DNA of 64,000 bases from Enterobacteriaceae bacterium (GTDB lineage: Bacteria > Pseudomonadota > Gammaproteobacteria > Enterobacterales > Enterobacteriaceae), in NCBI GenBank assembly GCA_902363335.1, contig CABIZV010000001.1, forward strand, positions 372,001-436,000, written 5' to 3'. Position numbers and translations under genes: made by a program. Under the pieces are notes generated by a model. That model ran no database searches. It worked only from the letters and a program-made list of their open reading frames with translations, and was not told the origin of the DNA. Within the stretch, counting starts at the first letter, position 1. Each line of letters opens with the position of its first letter. Below, piece by piece: positions 33,577 to 43,500 of this stretch.

Positions 33577-35133
33577 TCAGGAGTGGGCAATAGCGGGTAG
33601 CGTCAGAAAACCGTGATTCATCATCCAGTCGACGGCTGGCTGGAGAGTGAACTCAACGCACACCAGGCCGACCAGCGTTAGAACGAGGGTGTAGGGCAGC
33701 GCCATCCAAACCATTCGGCCATAAGAGAGACGGATTAACGGTGCCAGCGCAGAGGTCAGCAGGAACAGGAACGCGGCCTGACCGTTAGGGGTGGCAACCG
33801 AGGGGAGGTTGGTTCCGGTATTGATAGCGACCGCCAGCAGCTCAAACTGCGGCAGGCTAATAGCGCCGTTATCCAACGCCGCTTTCGCTTCATTGATATA
33901 CACCGTACCGACAAACACGTTATCCGATATGGATGACAGCACGCCGTTAAACAGATAGAACAGCGAACGCTGCGCATGAGGCGATGCCTGAAGGACGAAA
34001 TCGATAATTGGGGCAAATAAATGCTGATCGATAATCACCGCCACGACGGCGAAAAAGACCGTCAGCAGGGCGGTAAACGGTAACGCTTCGGTGAAGGCTT
34101 TACCGATGGCATGTTCGTCGGTCACGCCGGTTAACGACGTGGCAAAAATAATCACTGACAGACCAATCAGGCCAACTTCCGCCAGATGCAGCGCCAGGGC
34201 CAGCACCAGCCAAACACCAATGATCCCCTGAACGATAAGGCGCAGGGTCTCCTGACGCGAACGCTGCTTGCTGCTGCGTTGGTCAAAGTCATGGAGGATC
34301 TTACGCACGGGCTCCGGCAATTCAGCGCCGTAACCAAAGGCTTTGCATTTTTCCAGCAGGAAGCAGGTCAGGATCCCACAAACGAAGACCGGCAGGGTCA
34401 CCGGTGCCATACGCAGGAAGAACTCCCCGAAATGCCAGCCAGCGACTTTGGCGATGATCAGGTTCTGCGGTTCACCAACCATGGTCATCACGCCGCCAAG
34501 CGCCGTACCCACGCCCGCATGCATCATCAGGCTGCGTAAAAAGGCCCGGAACTGTTCGAGCACTTCACGGTTATGTTTGTCGATGTGGCTATCGTCGAGC
34601 ATATCGTCATCGTCAGATCTCGAGGTGACGACGCGATGGTAGATGCTGTAGAAACCCACCGCGACGCTGATAATCACCGCGACGACCGTCAGCGCGTCAA
34701 GGAAGGCGGATAAGAACGCGGCGGCGAGACAAAAGGCCATCGACAGCAGACGTTTGCTGCGGATGTTAAGAAGCAGGCGGGTAAAGATAAACAGCAGCAG
34801 CTGTTTCATAAAATAGATGCCCGCGACCATAAAGATCAGCAATAACAAGACTTCCAGATTGGCGGCAATCTCGTCGCGCACGTGGTTGGCTGAGGTCATG
34901 CCGACAAAGACTGACTCTATCGCCAGCAGGCCGCCTGGAATGAGTGGGTAACATTTTAACGCCATCGCCAGGGTGAAAATGAACTCCACCACCAATAGCC
35001 ATCCGGCGACAAAAGGATTAATTAAAAAAACTAACGGATTGATGATTAAGAAGATAATCAGCAGCAGTTTATACCAGTCTGGTGACTGGCCAAGAAAGTT
35101 ACGCCACAAGGCGCGACCGTAAGAGATTTCCAT
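33577..35133 (-). CDS. nhaB: Na+/H+ antiporter NhaB
   Basis: A 518-residue polytopic protein matching E. coli NhaB (start MEISYGRALWRNFLGQSPDW). It contains about a dozen membrane segments and the conserved stretch GTNLPSVATPNGQAAFLFLL near the C-terminus. It exports Na+ (and Li+) in exchange for protons. It is divergent from fadR, as in E. coli. Confidence 0.96.
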   Translation of the reverse strand: MEISYGRALWRNFLGQSPDWYKLLLIIFLIINPLVFLINPFVAGWLLVVEFIFTLAMALKCYPLIPGGLLAIESVFVGMTSANHVRDEIAANLEVLLLLIFMVAGIYFMKQLLLFIFTRLLLNIRSKRLLSMAFCLAAAFLSAFLDALTVVAVIISVAVGFYSIYHRVVTSRSDDDDMLDDSHIDKHNREVLEQFRAFLRSLMMHAGVGTALGGVMTMVGEPQNLIIAKVAGWHFGEFFLRMAPVTLPVFVCGILTCFLLEKCKAFGYGAELPEPVRKILHDFDQRSSKQRSRQETLRLIVQGIIGVWLVLALALHLAEVGLIGLSVIIFATSLTGVTDEHAIGKAFTEALPFTALLTVFFAVVAVIIDQHLFAPIIDFVLQASPHAQRSLFYLFNGVLSSISDNVFVGTVYINEAKAALDNGAISLPQFELLAVAINTGTNLPSVATPNGQAAFLFLLTSALAPLIRLSYGRMVWMALPYTLVLTLVGLVCVEFTLQPAVDWMMNHGFLTLPAIAHS

Positions 35134-35298
35134 GACAATCGTCTTCCTCCTGAAAAGATGTCATTTTTTACCACTTATTTGCGGTGACCGCCAGAAATCC
35201 CCCTCCCGGAAGATTTCTTTCCCATACAGCAACTAAATGTAAAAAATGAAACAGCGATCCCTTTTTTATTAATTGCCCAGCTATCTGAGGTATGTTGC

Positions 35299-35315
35299 CT
35301 CTGGTATGATGAGTC
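35299..35315. promoter_or_regulatory. candidate FadR site upstream of fadR
   Basis: CTCTGGTATGATGAGTC shares CTGGTA-G-TGAGT with the fadD operator at 25408-25424. It lies about 33-49 bases before the fadR ATG, in the fadR-nhaB divergent region, and would allow autoregulation. Not proven. Confidence 0.4.
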
Positions 35316-35347
35316 CAATTGCAACGCTGTGTAATGGAATTTTTACT

Positions 35348-36067
35348 ATGGTCATCAAGGCGCAAAGCCCAGCGGGTTTCGCTGAAGAGTATATTGTTGA
35401 GAGCATCTGGAATAACCGTTTTCCCCCTGGCTCAATTCTCCCTGCTGAACGTGAACTCTCTGAACTGATTGGCGTCACTCGCACCACCTTACGTGAAGTG
35501 TTGCAACGTCTGGCGCGCGATGGTTGGTTGACCATTCAGCACGGTAAGCCAACGAAAGTGAACAATTTCTGGGAAACCTCTGGGTTGAATATCCTGGAAA
35601 CGCTGGCGCGTCTCGATCACGATAGCGTGCCGCAGCTTATTGATAATCTGCTTTCTGTCCGCACCAATATCGCGACGATTTATATCCGTACCGCGTTCCG
35701 TCAGCACCCGGATAAAGCGCTGGAAGTGCTGGCGACCGCCCGCGAGGTGGAAGACTACGCTGACGCGTTTGCCGAGCTGGATTACAGTATTTTCCGTGGC
35801 CTGGCGTTTGCCTCTGGCAACCCGATCTACGGGCTGATTTTAAACGGCATGAAAGGGCTGTATACCCGACTGGGTCGCCATTACTTCTCAAGCCCTGAAG
35901 CGCGCAGCCTGGCACTGGGTTTCTATCACCGTCTTGCTGAGCTTTGTCAGCAGGGCGATCACGATAAGGTGTATGAGACGGTGCGCCGCTATGGTCATGA
36001 GAGTGGCGAAATCTGGCACGGTATGCAGAAAAATCTGCCGGGCGACCTGGCAATCCACGGCCGTTAA
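35348..36067 (+). CDS. fadR: Fatty acid metabolism regulator FadR
   Basis: 239 residues from the ATG at 35348, as in E. coli. The N-terminal GntR winged helix has LPAERELSELIGVTRTTLREVLQRLARDG (recognition helix TRTTLREVL). The C-terminal all-helical acyl-CoA-binding domain ends WHGMQKNLPGDLAIHGR. It represses fad genes, including fadD in this window, and activates fabA, fabB and iclR; long-chain acyl-CoA releases it. Confidence 0.97.
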   Translation: MVIKAQSPAGFAEEYIVESIWNNRFPPGSILPAERELSELIGVTRTTLREVLQRLARDGWLTIQHGKPTKVNNFWETSGLNILETLARLDHDSVPQLIDNLLSVRTNIATIYIRTAFRQHPDKALEVLATAREVEDYADAFAELDYSIFRGLAFASGNPIYGLILNGMKGLYTRLGRHYFSSPEARSLALGFYHRLAELCQQGDHDKVYETVRRYGHESGEIWHGMQKNLPGDLAIHGR

Positions 36068-36074
36068 TACCTTG

Positions 36075-36340
36075 TAGCCCGGCCGAGCAACGCGACGCCG
36101 GGATTAGCACCGAGTCAACCCGGAGTCGGCGCAAACGCCTCGTCCGGGCTACCGGTTATGTAGGCCGGATAAGGCGAAGCCGCCATCCCGGAGTCGGCGC
36201 AAACGCCTCGTCCGGGCTCCCGGTTATGTAGGCCGGATATGGCGAAGCCGCCATCCCAGAGTCGGCGCAAACGCCTCGTCCGGGCTCCCGGTTATGTAGG
36301 CCGGATAAGGCGAAGCCGCCATCCGGCAATACCGCGCTTA
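36075..36340. repeat. tandem BIME array, 68-bp period, about three units
   Basis: The motif GAGTCGGCGCAAACGCCTCG recurs at about 36123, 36191 and 36259, an exact 68-bp period. Each unit pairs a GTCCGGGCTCCCGG half with a GTAGGCCGGATAAGGCGAAG half. It fills the space between convergent fadR and ycgB. Confidence 0.88.
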
Positions 36341-36356
36341 CATCCCCCAGCAGAAA

Positions 36357-37889
36357 TCAGAGCGCATTTGGCCGCGGCGGGCAGCGTTCCAGCAGCTCAA
36401 CGCTACCGTCCGCATTCTGCTGCTCCAGATGCACATCAAATCCCCACAGACGATGCACGTGCTTTAACACCTCACGACGACCCTTATCCAGCGGCGCGCG
36501 GTTATGCGGGACATAGCGCAGGGTTAGCGAACGATCGCCTCGCAAATCAACGTTCCACACCTGAATATTGGGTTCCAGATTGCTCAGGTTATATTGCGAA
36601 GAAAGCTGCGCCCGAATCTCCCGATAACCCTCTTCATTGTGAATTGCCGATATTTCCAGATAATTATGCTGATCGTCATCAAGCACGGTAAACAAACGGA
36701 AATCACGCATAATTTTTGGCGACAGGAACTGGCTAATAAAGCTCTCGTCCTTAAAATCACGCATGGCGAAGTGGAGGGTAGTCAGCCAATCGGAACCGGC
36801 GATATCCGGGAACCAGTATTTATCCTCATCCGTCGGATTCTGACAAATGCGTTTAATATCCTGGAACATGGCAAAACCCAGCGCATAGGGGTTTATTCCG
36901 CTATACCAGGGACTGTTATACGGCGGCTGGAATACCACGTTAGTGTGGCTGTGCAGAAACTCCATCATAAAACGCTCGGTAACTTTACCTTCGTCGTACA
37001 GATGGTTGAGGATGGTGTAGTGCCAGAACGTAGCCCAACCCTCGTTCATCACCTGGGTCTGCTTCTGCGGATAAAAATACTGGCTTACTTTACGCACAAT
37101 GCGCAGGATCTCACGCTGCCACGGCTCCAGCAGCGGCGCGTTCTTCTCCATAAAGTACAGCAGGTTTTCCTGCGGCTCTGATGGATAACGGCGGGCAGAC
37201 TCAACGGCTTTCTCCTCGTCGCGTTTTGGCAAGGTGCGCCACAAGGTGTTGACCTGGCTTTGCAAATACTCCTCACGGCTTTTCTGCCGCGCTTTCTCCT
37301 CCTGCAACGAAATCTTCTGCGGACGTTTGTAACGATCCACACCGTAGTTCATCAATGCGTGGCAGGAGTCGAGCAATCTTTCCACTTCATCAACGCCATA
37401 GCGCTCCTCGCAGTCGGTAATGTACTTACGTGCGAACAGCAGATAATCGACGATAGAACTGGCATCGGTCCAACTGCGGAACAGGTAATTGTTTTTAAAG
37501 AAAGAGTTATGACCATAACAGGCATGCGCCATAACCAGCGCCTGCATGGTGATGGTGTTCTCTTCCATCAGATAGGCGATACACGGATTGGAGTTGATCA
37601 CTATCTCGTAAGCCAGCCCCTGCTGTCCGTGCTTATATTGGCGCTCGGTCTCAATAAACTTTTTGCCAAATGACCAGTGCGGATAGTTAATCGGCATCCC
37701 GACGCTGGAATAGGCATCCATCATCTGCTCGGAAGTGATGACCTCGATTTGATGCGGATAGGTGTCGAGTCGGTACAGCTTCGCTACCCGGTCAATTTCA
37801 GCCAGGTAGGTTTCCAGTAGCGAAAACGTCCAGTCGGGTCCATCGCTCAGACGAGTCGTGTCCTGATTCATCGAGTCAATCGTAGCCAT
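36357..37889 (-). CDS. ycgB: YcgB, SpoVR family protein
   Basis: 510 residues from the ATG at 37889 (MATIDSMNQDTTRLSDGPDW), the same length as E. coli YcgB and nearly identical in long stretches (for example AHACYGHNSFFKNNYLFRSW; PQKQTQVMNEGWATFWHYTI). The His and Glu residues in HACYGHNSFF and NEGWATFWHY look like a metal site. SpoVR proteins are needed for the spore cortex in Bacillus. In enterics they sit in the RpoS stress regulon together with yeaG/yeaH, function unknown. Confidence 0.94.
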   Translation of the reverse strand: MATIDSMNQDTTRLSDGPDWTFSLLETYLAEIDRVAKLYRLDTYPHQIEVITSEQMMDAYSSVGMPINYPHWSFGKKFIETERQYKHGQQGLAYEIVINSNPCIAYLMEENTITMQALVMAHACYGHNSFFKNNYLFRSWTDASSIVDYLLFARKYITDCEERYGVDEVERLLDSCHALMNYGVDRYKRPQKISLQEEKARQKSREEYLQSQVNTLWRTLPKRDEEKAVESARRYPSEPQENLLYFMEKNAPLLEPWQREILRIVRKVSQYFYPQKQTQVMNEGWATFWHYTILNHLYDEGKVTERFMMEFLHSHTNVVFQPPYNSPWYSGINPYALGFAMFQDIKRICQNPTDEDKYWFPDIAGSDWLTTLHFAMRDFKDESFISQFLSPKIMRDFRLFTVLDDDQHNYLEISAIHNEEGYREIRAQLSSQYNLSNLEPNIQVWNVDLRGDRSLTLRYVPHNRAPLDKGRREVLKHVHRLWGFDVHLEQQNADGSVELLERCPPRPNAL

Positions 37890-38105
37890 TAGCGCGCCCT
37901 CATTGTTGGCGACCCTCTCTGTGCGGAGAGCCTCAAATAAAGAATAGAACACCGCAGAAAATCTGTAACAACCGCCATTTTTTTTCTACATGATTTATTC
38001 ATATTACGGAGGAATATTTGCCGTGTTTGCAGAGTTTTATGCTGACAAAAAATATCGGACAGCAGGAGATATCAATTTCTATCTCTCCCCGCCAAATGGG
38101 CGCTC

Positions 38106-38121
38106 TGTGACTTCAGTCACC
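38106..38121. promoter_or_regulatory. CRP site upstream of dadAX
   Basis: TGTGA-CTTCAG-TCACC is a near-perfect CRP palindrome, about 90 bases before the dadA start. dadAX of E. coli is under CRP and Lrp control, so the location agrees. The rest of the 37890-38209 gap is AT-rich promoter sequence without other genes. Confidence 0.7.
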
Positions 38122-38209
38122 ATAAAAAAAGCGTATGTTGAATAATATTTTCATCTAGGTTATCAATTTGTAATTAGATGATTGTTCTTTTACTGATTCT
38201 GGAGTGGCT

Positions 38210-39508
38210 ATGCACGTTGTCATACTGGGAAGTGGCGTAGTGGGCGTGACCAGCGCCTGGTATTTAAGTCAGGCAGGGCATCAGGTGACGGTGATTGACC
38301 GTGAAGCGGGGCCGGCGCTCGAAACCAGCGCGGCTAACGCTGGGCAAATTTCGCCGGGTTATGCCGCGCCGTGGGCAGCGCCGGGCGTACCGTTAAAAGC
38401 GATTAAATGGATGTTCCAGCGTCATGCGCCATTGGCAATTCGCCTGGATGGCACCGGTTTTCAGCTCAAATGGATGTGGCAGATGCTGCGAAACTGCGAC
38501 ACGCGCCACTATATGGAGAATAAAGGCCGCATGGTGCGGCTGGCGGAATACAGCCGTGACTGCCTGAAAACCCTGCGTGACACCACCGGAATCAGCTATG
38601 AAGGTCGCCAGGGCGGCACTTTACAACTCTTCCGCACCGCGCAACAGTATGAGAATGCCACCCGTGACATCGCCGTTCTCGAGGATGCTGGCGTTCCGTA
38701 TCAACTGCTGGAAGCCTCACGTCTTGCTGAAGTGGAACCGGCGCTTGCCGACGTTGCCCACAAGCTGACCGGCGGGCTGCGCTTACCCAATGATGAAACC
38801 GGCGATTGCCAGCTCTTTACCCAACGACTGGCGAAAATGGCTGAGCAGGCGGGCGTGCAGTTCCGCTTTAACACCCCGGTCGATAGCCTGATTGAAGACG
38901 GTGGGCGTATCGTTGGCGTGAAATGCGGCGATGAAGTGGTGAAAGCCGATGCCTACGTGATGGCCTTCGGCTCCTATTCTACGTCGATGCTCAAAGGGCT
39001 GGTGGACATTCCGGTCTATCCGTTAAAAGGCTACTCGTTGACCATTCCGATAGTCGAAGAGAGCGGCGCGCCGGTGTCGACCATCCTTGATGAAACGTAC
39101 AAAATTGCCATTACCCGCTTTGATAATCGTATCCGCGTGGGAGGCATGGCTGAAATCGTCGGCTTCAACACCGAACTGTTGCAACCTCGCCGCGAAACGC
39201 TGGAGATGGTGGTGGGCGATTTATTCCCACGTGGTGGCAAGATTTCTGACGCCACTTTCTGGACCGGGCTGCGTCCTATGACCCCTGATGGTACGCCGGT
39301 CGTCGGCAAGACGGCTTTCAAAAACCTCTGGCTTAATACCGGACATGGCACGCTGGGCTGGACGATGTCCTGTGGTTCAGGACAACTGCTTAGCGACCTG
39401 ATGTCTGGCAGAACGCCTGCTATCCCCTATGATGATCTTAGCGTTGCTCGCTATTCTCCGGGATTCACTCCGGCGCGCGCGCAGCATTTGCATGGCGCAC
39501 ATCAATAA
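38210..39508 (+). CDS. dadA: D-amino acid dehydrogenase small subunit, DadA
   Basis: 432 residues from the ATG at 38210 (GGAG seven bases upstream). The FAD-binding motif VILGSGVVGVTSAWYLSQAG opens the protein. TSAANAGQISPGYAAPWAAPG and WTGLRPMTPDGTP are conserved family stretches. It is a membrane-associated flavoenzyme oxidising D-alanine to pyruvate and passing electrons to the respiratory chain. It is followed after 9 bases by the catabolic alanine racemase gene dadX. Confidence 0.97.
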   Translation: MHVVILGSGVVGVTSAWYLSQAGHQVTVIDREAGPALETSAANAGQISPGYAAPWAAPGVPLKAIKWMFQRHAPLAIRLDGTGFQLKWMWQMLRNCDTRHYMENKGRMVRLAEYSRDCLKTLRDTTGISYEGRQGGTLQLFRTAQQYENATRDIAVLEDAGVPYQLLEASRLAEVEPALADVAHKLTGGLRLPNDETGDCQLFTQRLAKMAEQAGVQFRFNTPVDSLIEDGGRIVGVKCGDEVVKADAYVMAFGSYSTSMLKGLVDIPVYPLKGYSLTIPIVEESGAPVSTILDETYKIAITRFDNRIRVGGMAEIVGFNTELLQPRRETLEMVVGDLFPRGGKISDATFWTGLRPMTPDGTPVVGKTAFKNLWLNTGHGTLGWTMSCGSGQLLSDLMSGRTPAIPYDDLSVARYSPGFTPARAQHLHGAHQ

Positions 39509-39517
39509 GGAGAAGGC

Positions 39518-40588
39518 ATGTCACGTCCCGTGCTCGCCAGCCTCGATTTACAGGCGTTACGTAATAATTTAGCGATTGTTCGTCGGGCGGCAGGAAGCGC
39601 CCGAATTTGGTCAGTGGTCAAGGCTAACGCCTATGGTCACGGATTGGATAGGGTGTGGAATGCCCTGCGCGAGACCGATGGTTTCGCAATGCTTAATCTG
39701 GAAGAGGCCATCTTGCTGCGGGAACGGGGCTGGAAGGGGCCGGTTTTACTGCTCGAAGGTTTTTTCCACGCCGATGAACTGGAGCTGTTTGATAAATATC
39801 GTTTGACCACCAGTATCCACAGCAACTGGCAGCTCAAAGCACTGCAAAATGCGCGGGTACATGCGCCGATAGATGTCTACGTCAAAGTGAACAGCGGGAT
39901 GAACCGTCTGGGATTCGCCCCGGACAAGGTGAACAGCGTATGGCAGCAGTTGCGGGGGATGAGTAACGTCGGCTCGATGACGCTGATGTCTCACTTTGCA
40001 CAGGCGGAAAACGCCGATGGCGTTGAGGCGCCAATGCGGCAAATTGAACAGGCTGCGGAAGGTCTGGACTGCCCGCGTTCGCTGGCAAACTCGGCCGCCA
40101 CATTATGGCACCCGGAGACTCATTTTGACTGGGTGCGGCCGGGCATTGTGCTGTACGGCGCGTCGCCGTCCGGCCAGTGGCAGGATATCGCCAACAGCGG
40201 CCTGAAACCGGTGATGACGCTAAGCAGCGAGATTATTGGTATTCAGAATCTCAAACCGGGCGTTGCGGTCGGTTACGGCAGCCGTTATCGGACGTCGCAA
40301 GAGCAGCGGATTGGCATCGTTGCCTGTGGCTATGCTGATGGTTATCCGCGCATTGCCGCCAACGGAACGCCGATCCTGGTCGACGGTATTCGCACCGGCA
40401 CCGTCGGCGCCATTTCGATGGATATGCTGGCAGTGGATTTAACGCCGTGCCCCCACGCCGGTATTGGCACACCGGTTGAGCTGTGGGGTAAGGAGATTAA
40501 AATTGATGAGGTGGCCGCGAGCGCCGGGACTATCGGTTATGAATTGATGTGTGCCGTAGCGCCGCGCGTACCGGTTGTGACGGTGTAA
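39518..40588 (+). CDS. dadX: Catabolic alanine racemase DadX
   Basis: A 356-residue PLP enzyme. The PLP lysine is Lys35 in VVKANAYGHG, and the second catalytic Tyr lies in the GAISMDM/VGYGSRYR half. It converts L-alanine to D-alanine as substrate for DadA. SD AAGGAGAAGGC is strong, and the gene is cotranscribed with dadA. Confidence 0.97.
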   Translation: MSRPVLASLDLQALRNNLAIVRRAAGSARIWSVVKANAYGHGLDRVWNALRETDGFAMLNLEEAILLRERGWKGPVLLLEGFFHADELELFDKYRLTTSIHSNWQLKALQNARVHAPIDVYVKVNSGMNRLGFAPDKVNSVWQQLRGMSNVGSMTLMSHFAQAENADGVEAPMRQIEQAAEGLDCPRSLANSAATLWHPETHFDWVRPGIVLYGASPSGQWQDIANSGLKPVMTLSSEIIGIQNLKPGVAVGYGSRYRTSQEQRIGIVACGYADGYPRIAANGTPILVDGIRTGTVGAISMDMLAVDLTPCPHAGIGTPVELWGKEIKIDEVAASAGTIGYELMCAVAPRVPVVTV

Positions 40589-40589
40589 C

Positions 40590-40660
40590 ATGTTGCCCGG
40601 TGGCGCTACGCTTATCGGGCCTACTGTAGGCCGGATAAGCTTGCGCCATCCGGCAACCAC
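40590..40660. repeat. REP pair between dadX and cvrA
   Basis: TGCCCGGTGGCGCTACGC... and GTAGGCCGGATAAGCTTGCG... palindromes lie back to back in the 75-base gap between convergent genes. Confidence 0.8.
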
Positions 40661-40663
40661 AGA

Positions 40664-42397
40664 CTACTCGACTTCTGCTTCCGCCACCCGCACGCCGACT
40701 TTCAGCACCTGATTTTCTTCTTTCTCAGCGACCGTCCACACCATTCCGGCAAACTCTACCTGGTCACCGACCACCGGCGTTGCGCCTAACAGATGTTCAA
40801 CAAGATCGCCCAGCGACTGTTGGTTATCGCGGAACTCTTCGCCACCGTCCAGCCCGTATATCAGCGCTACGTCGGCAAATTTTGCTTCGGCTTCCAGAAT
40901 AAAATCGCCGAAGAAACTTTGGTCCAACGCCACCGGCGGAGACTGGCTAAACATTTTTCCCAGCGACGGCAGGTCACGCTCGCGACCAATGACACACAGA
41001 ATATCGTTTTCGCGCAGACGCGTGCTGCCGGTGGGATGCAGCAATACATTATCGCGGAACAGGGCGGCAATACGGGTTTCCTGCGGCATATGCAGATCGC
41101 GAAGCGCTGCGCCCACGCACCATTTATCGGCGCTCAACTGATACACAAACTGCTCCCACGGATTATCGGGGTGAATATCCAGCCCGACGCGAGAAATTGG
41201 CCAGCCGACCGGTGGCACCACGACCCGCGCTTTTTTCGCCGCCCAGCCAAGCGAGGTGCCCTGTAACAGCAAAGAAACCAGCACCACAAAGAAGGCCACG
41301 TTAAAGAACAGCCGCGCATTTTCAAGTCCGGCCATCATAGGGAAGACTGCGAGGATGATCGGCACCGCGCCGCGCAGCCCCACCCAACTGATAAATGTCC
41401 GCTCGCGGAGATTAAAGCCGCGAAACGGCAGCAGTCCGGCGAATACGGAAAGCGGACGGGCGATAAAGATCATCCACATTGAAAGCAGCAGCGCTGGAAT
41501 GGCAATTGGCAGCAGATCCGACGGCGTCACCAGCAGCCCCAGCACGAGGAACATAGCGATTTGTGCAAGCCACGCCAGCCCATCGAAGTTTTGCAGAATG
41601 CCAAAGCGGTTGCGAATAGGGCGATTACCAAGCAGGAAGCCGCACAGGTACACCGCCAGAATACCGCTACCATCAAGCGTGGTGGTGACGGCGAAAATCA
41701 TGATCCCGCCGCTCAATGCCAGCAGCGGATAAAGACCCGCGGGTAGCGAGATGCGGTTGATCATTTGCAGCAGCAGATAACCGCCGCCGAGGCCGATGAC
41801 AATGCCTAATCCAAACTGTTGAATAATGTGTACGAGGAACATCCAGCTCAGCCCGGTTTCGTGCTGTTGGATCATCTCGATTAACGTGATGGTCAGAAAT
41901 ACCGCCATCGGGTCGTTGCTACCGGACTCAATTTCGAGCGTCGAACCGACACGTTCATTAAGCCCTTTACCGCCCAACAGCGAAAAGACCGCGGCGGCGT
42001 CCGTTGAGCCAACAATCGCGCCAATCAACATGCCTTCCATGATGTCCAGCTTAAAAAGCCAGGCCGCCATCATCCCCGTTAACCCGGAGGTAATCAGTAC
42101 GCCAACGGTGGCCAACGACAGCGCCGGGCCAAGAGCGACGCGAAAGGAGCTGGCCTGGGTACGCATACCACCATCAAGCAGGATCACCGCCAGCGCGAGG
42201 TTACTGACCATGTAGGCGAAAGGGTAGTTATCGAAGGGAATACCGCCGATGCCATCGACCCCTGCCAGCATGCCTATGGCTAAAAAAATCACCAGAATCG
42301 GGATGCCGAGGCGAGAAGAAAATGAGCTTAATAGAATACTGCAGGTTACTAAGACCGAACCCAAAATAAAAAGACTAATGACTGCCGTGGCGTCCAA
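40664..42397 (-). CDS. cvrA: K+/H+ antiporter NhaP2 (CvrA/YcgO)
   Basis: A 577-residue CPA1-type antiporter, with about twelve membrane segments in residues 1-390 (GSTDAAAVFSLLGGKGLNERV carries the conserved Asp). A C-terminal TrkA-C/CorC-like cytoplasmic part follows (VGAALRDLHMPQETRIAALF). It matches E. coli CvrA, named for its effect on volume regulation at low osmolarity. It is followed on the same strand by ldcA upstream. Confidence 0.93.
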   Translation of the reverse strand: MDATAVISLFILGSVLVTCSILLSSFSSRLGIPILVIFLAIGMLAGVDGIGGIPFDNYPFAYMVSNLALAVILLDGGMRTQASSFRVALGPALSLATVGVLITSGLTGMMAAWLFKLDIMEGMLIGAIVGSTDAAAVFSLLGGKGLNERVGSTLEIESGSNDPMAVFLTITLIEMIQQHETGLSWMFLVHIIQQFGLGIVIGLGGGYLLLQMINRISLPAGLYPLLALSGGIMIFAVTTTLDGSGILAVYLCGFLLGNRPIRNRFGILQNFDGLAWLAQIAMFLVLGLLVTPSDLLPIAIPALLLSMWMIFIARPLSVFAGLLPFRGFNLRERTFISWVGLRGAVPIILAVFPMMAGLENARLFFNVAFFVVLVSLLLQGTSLGWAAKKARVVVPPVGWPISRVGLDIHPDNPWEQFVYQLSADKWCVGAALRDLHMPQETRIAALFRDNVLLHPTGSTRLRENDILCVIGRERDLPSLGKMFSQSPPVALDQSFFGDFILEAEAKFADVALIYGLDGGEEFRDNQQSLGDLVEHLLGATPVVGDQVEFAGMVWTVAEKEENQVLKVGVRVAEAEVE

Positions 42398-42491
42398 TGT
42401 TCACGCACTCCCCGTAACGGACTAACTCGTGACAAAACGTTACCATAGTTAGCACATAAACATTGGATTAATAAGCAGCAACAATCGTTTT

Positions 42492-43406
42492 TTATTCGTT
42501 TATTACCGGGTGACCGCTCAGGGTTAACGTCGAGTGAGCTAAGTGATGAGTAAGCCGCGCTTTTGCGCCCAGCGCCAGCGTGACGGTGCGCTGTTCATGG
42601 CCGAAATCCAGACCGCTTATGACCGGGATCGACAGGCGCGAACGCAGGTAATCATACATGGTATTTAGACAGTAACCGGCATCATAGTCATTGGCTTGCG
42701 CGCCGCTAAAGCTGCCCAATACGATGGCGCGCTGGCGTGGCAAAATGCCAGCGTGCAGCAGTTGTAACAGCATCCGTTCCACGCGGAACGGATGTTCGTT
42801 AATGTCTTCCAGCACCAGAATGCCGCCCTCAATCTCAGGCATCCACGGAGTACCGATAAGAGAGTTGATCATCGCCAGATTGCCGCCCCACAGCGTACCT
42901 TCCGCGACGCAATCCGGCCCGTCCCCCTGCCATTCGACGGTGTAGGTGGCGTTTCGTAGCGCGCGCCAGAAGTGTTCTTCGGTAAAACTATCGAGCGTTG
43001 GTGCACCGAAATTACCCGCGAGCATTGGGCCGCTAAAGGTGATGACGTTACCTTTGGCTAAAAGCCCAAACTGGATGGCGGTGAAATCGCTGTGACCGCA
43101 AATTAACAGCGGATCGTGTTGCTGACGCGTGATAAGCGCTGACCAATCGATATCCGCCAGCAGACGGCTTGCGCCGTAACCGCCACGCACCGGCATCACA
43201 ATCTGGTTTTTGCCGTTAAGCAAAGCCAGGTCATTAATATCGGCCAGCCTTTCAGCCTCACTGCCCGCAAATCGCTGATGGCGGCGTTGAATAATGTTGG
43301 TCTGGGTTACCTGATGTCCTGCCTCTTCTAATCGCGCGACGCCTAGACGCGCGGCCGTTTGGTTGATGCAGTAGCCGGAAGGGGCGATGAGATGAAACGA
43401 AGACAT
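42492..43406 (-). CDS. ldcA: Murein tetrapeptide L,D-carboxypeptidase LdcA
   Basis: A 304-residue S66-family peptidase. The catalytic triad is present: Ser106 in CGHSDFTA, Glu200 in VLEDINE and His270 in LDFGH. It is a cytoplasmic enzyme removing the terminal D-alanine from recycled murein tetrapeptides. It is divergent from emtA, which also acts in murein turnover, with 94 bases between starts. Confidence 0.96.
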   Translation of the reverse strand: MSSFHLIAPSGYCINQTAARLGVARLEEAGHQVTQTNIIQRRHQRFAGSEAERLADINDLALLNGKNQIVMPVRGGYGASRLLADIDWSALITRQQHDPLLICGHSDFTAIQFGLLAKGNVITFSGPMLAGNFGAPTLDSFTEEHFWRALRNATYTVEWQGDGPDCVAEGTLWGGNLAMINSLIGTPWMPEIEGGILVLEDINEHPFRVERMLLQLLHAGILPRQRAIVLGSFSGAQANDYDAGYCLNTMYDYLRSRLSIPVISGLDFGHEQRTVTLALGAKARLTHHLAHSTLTLSGHPVINE

Positions 43407-43500
43407 GGCATTTCCTTGCTGATAATGAAACGGGTATCATGCCGCCTGAGCCGGTGGTTGTCATTAGCAGCAGCAAAAGTTCAGCTAAAAGGATAGAAGC

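Noticed and set aside
36239..36691. A 150-codon Pro/Arg-rich forward frame starting in the fadR-ycgB gap
   Set aside because: It combines REP sequence with the antisense of ycgB; the reverse-strand YcgB is nearly identical to the E. coli protein.
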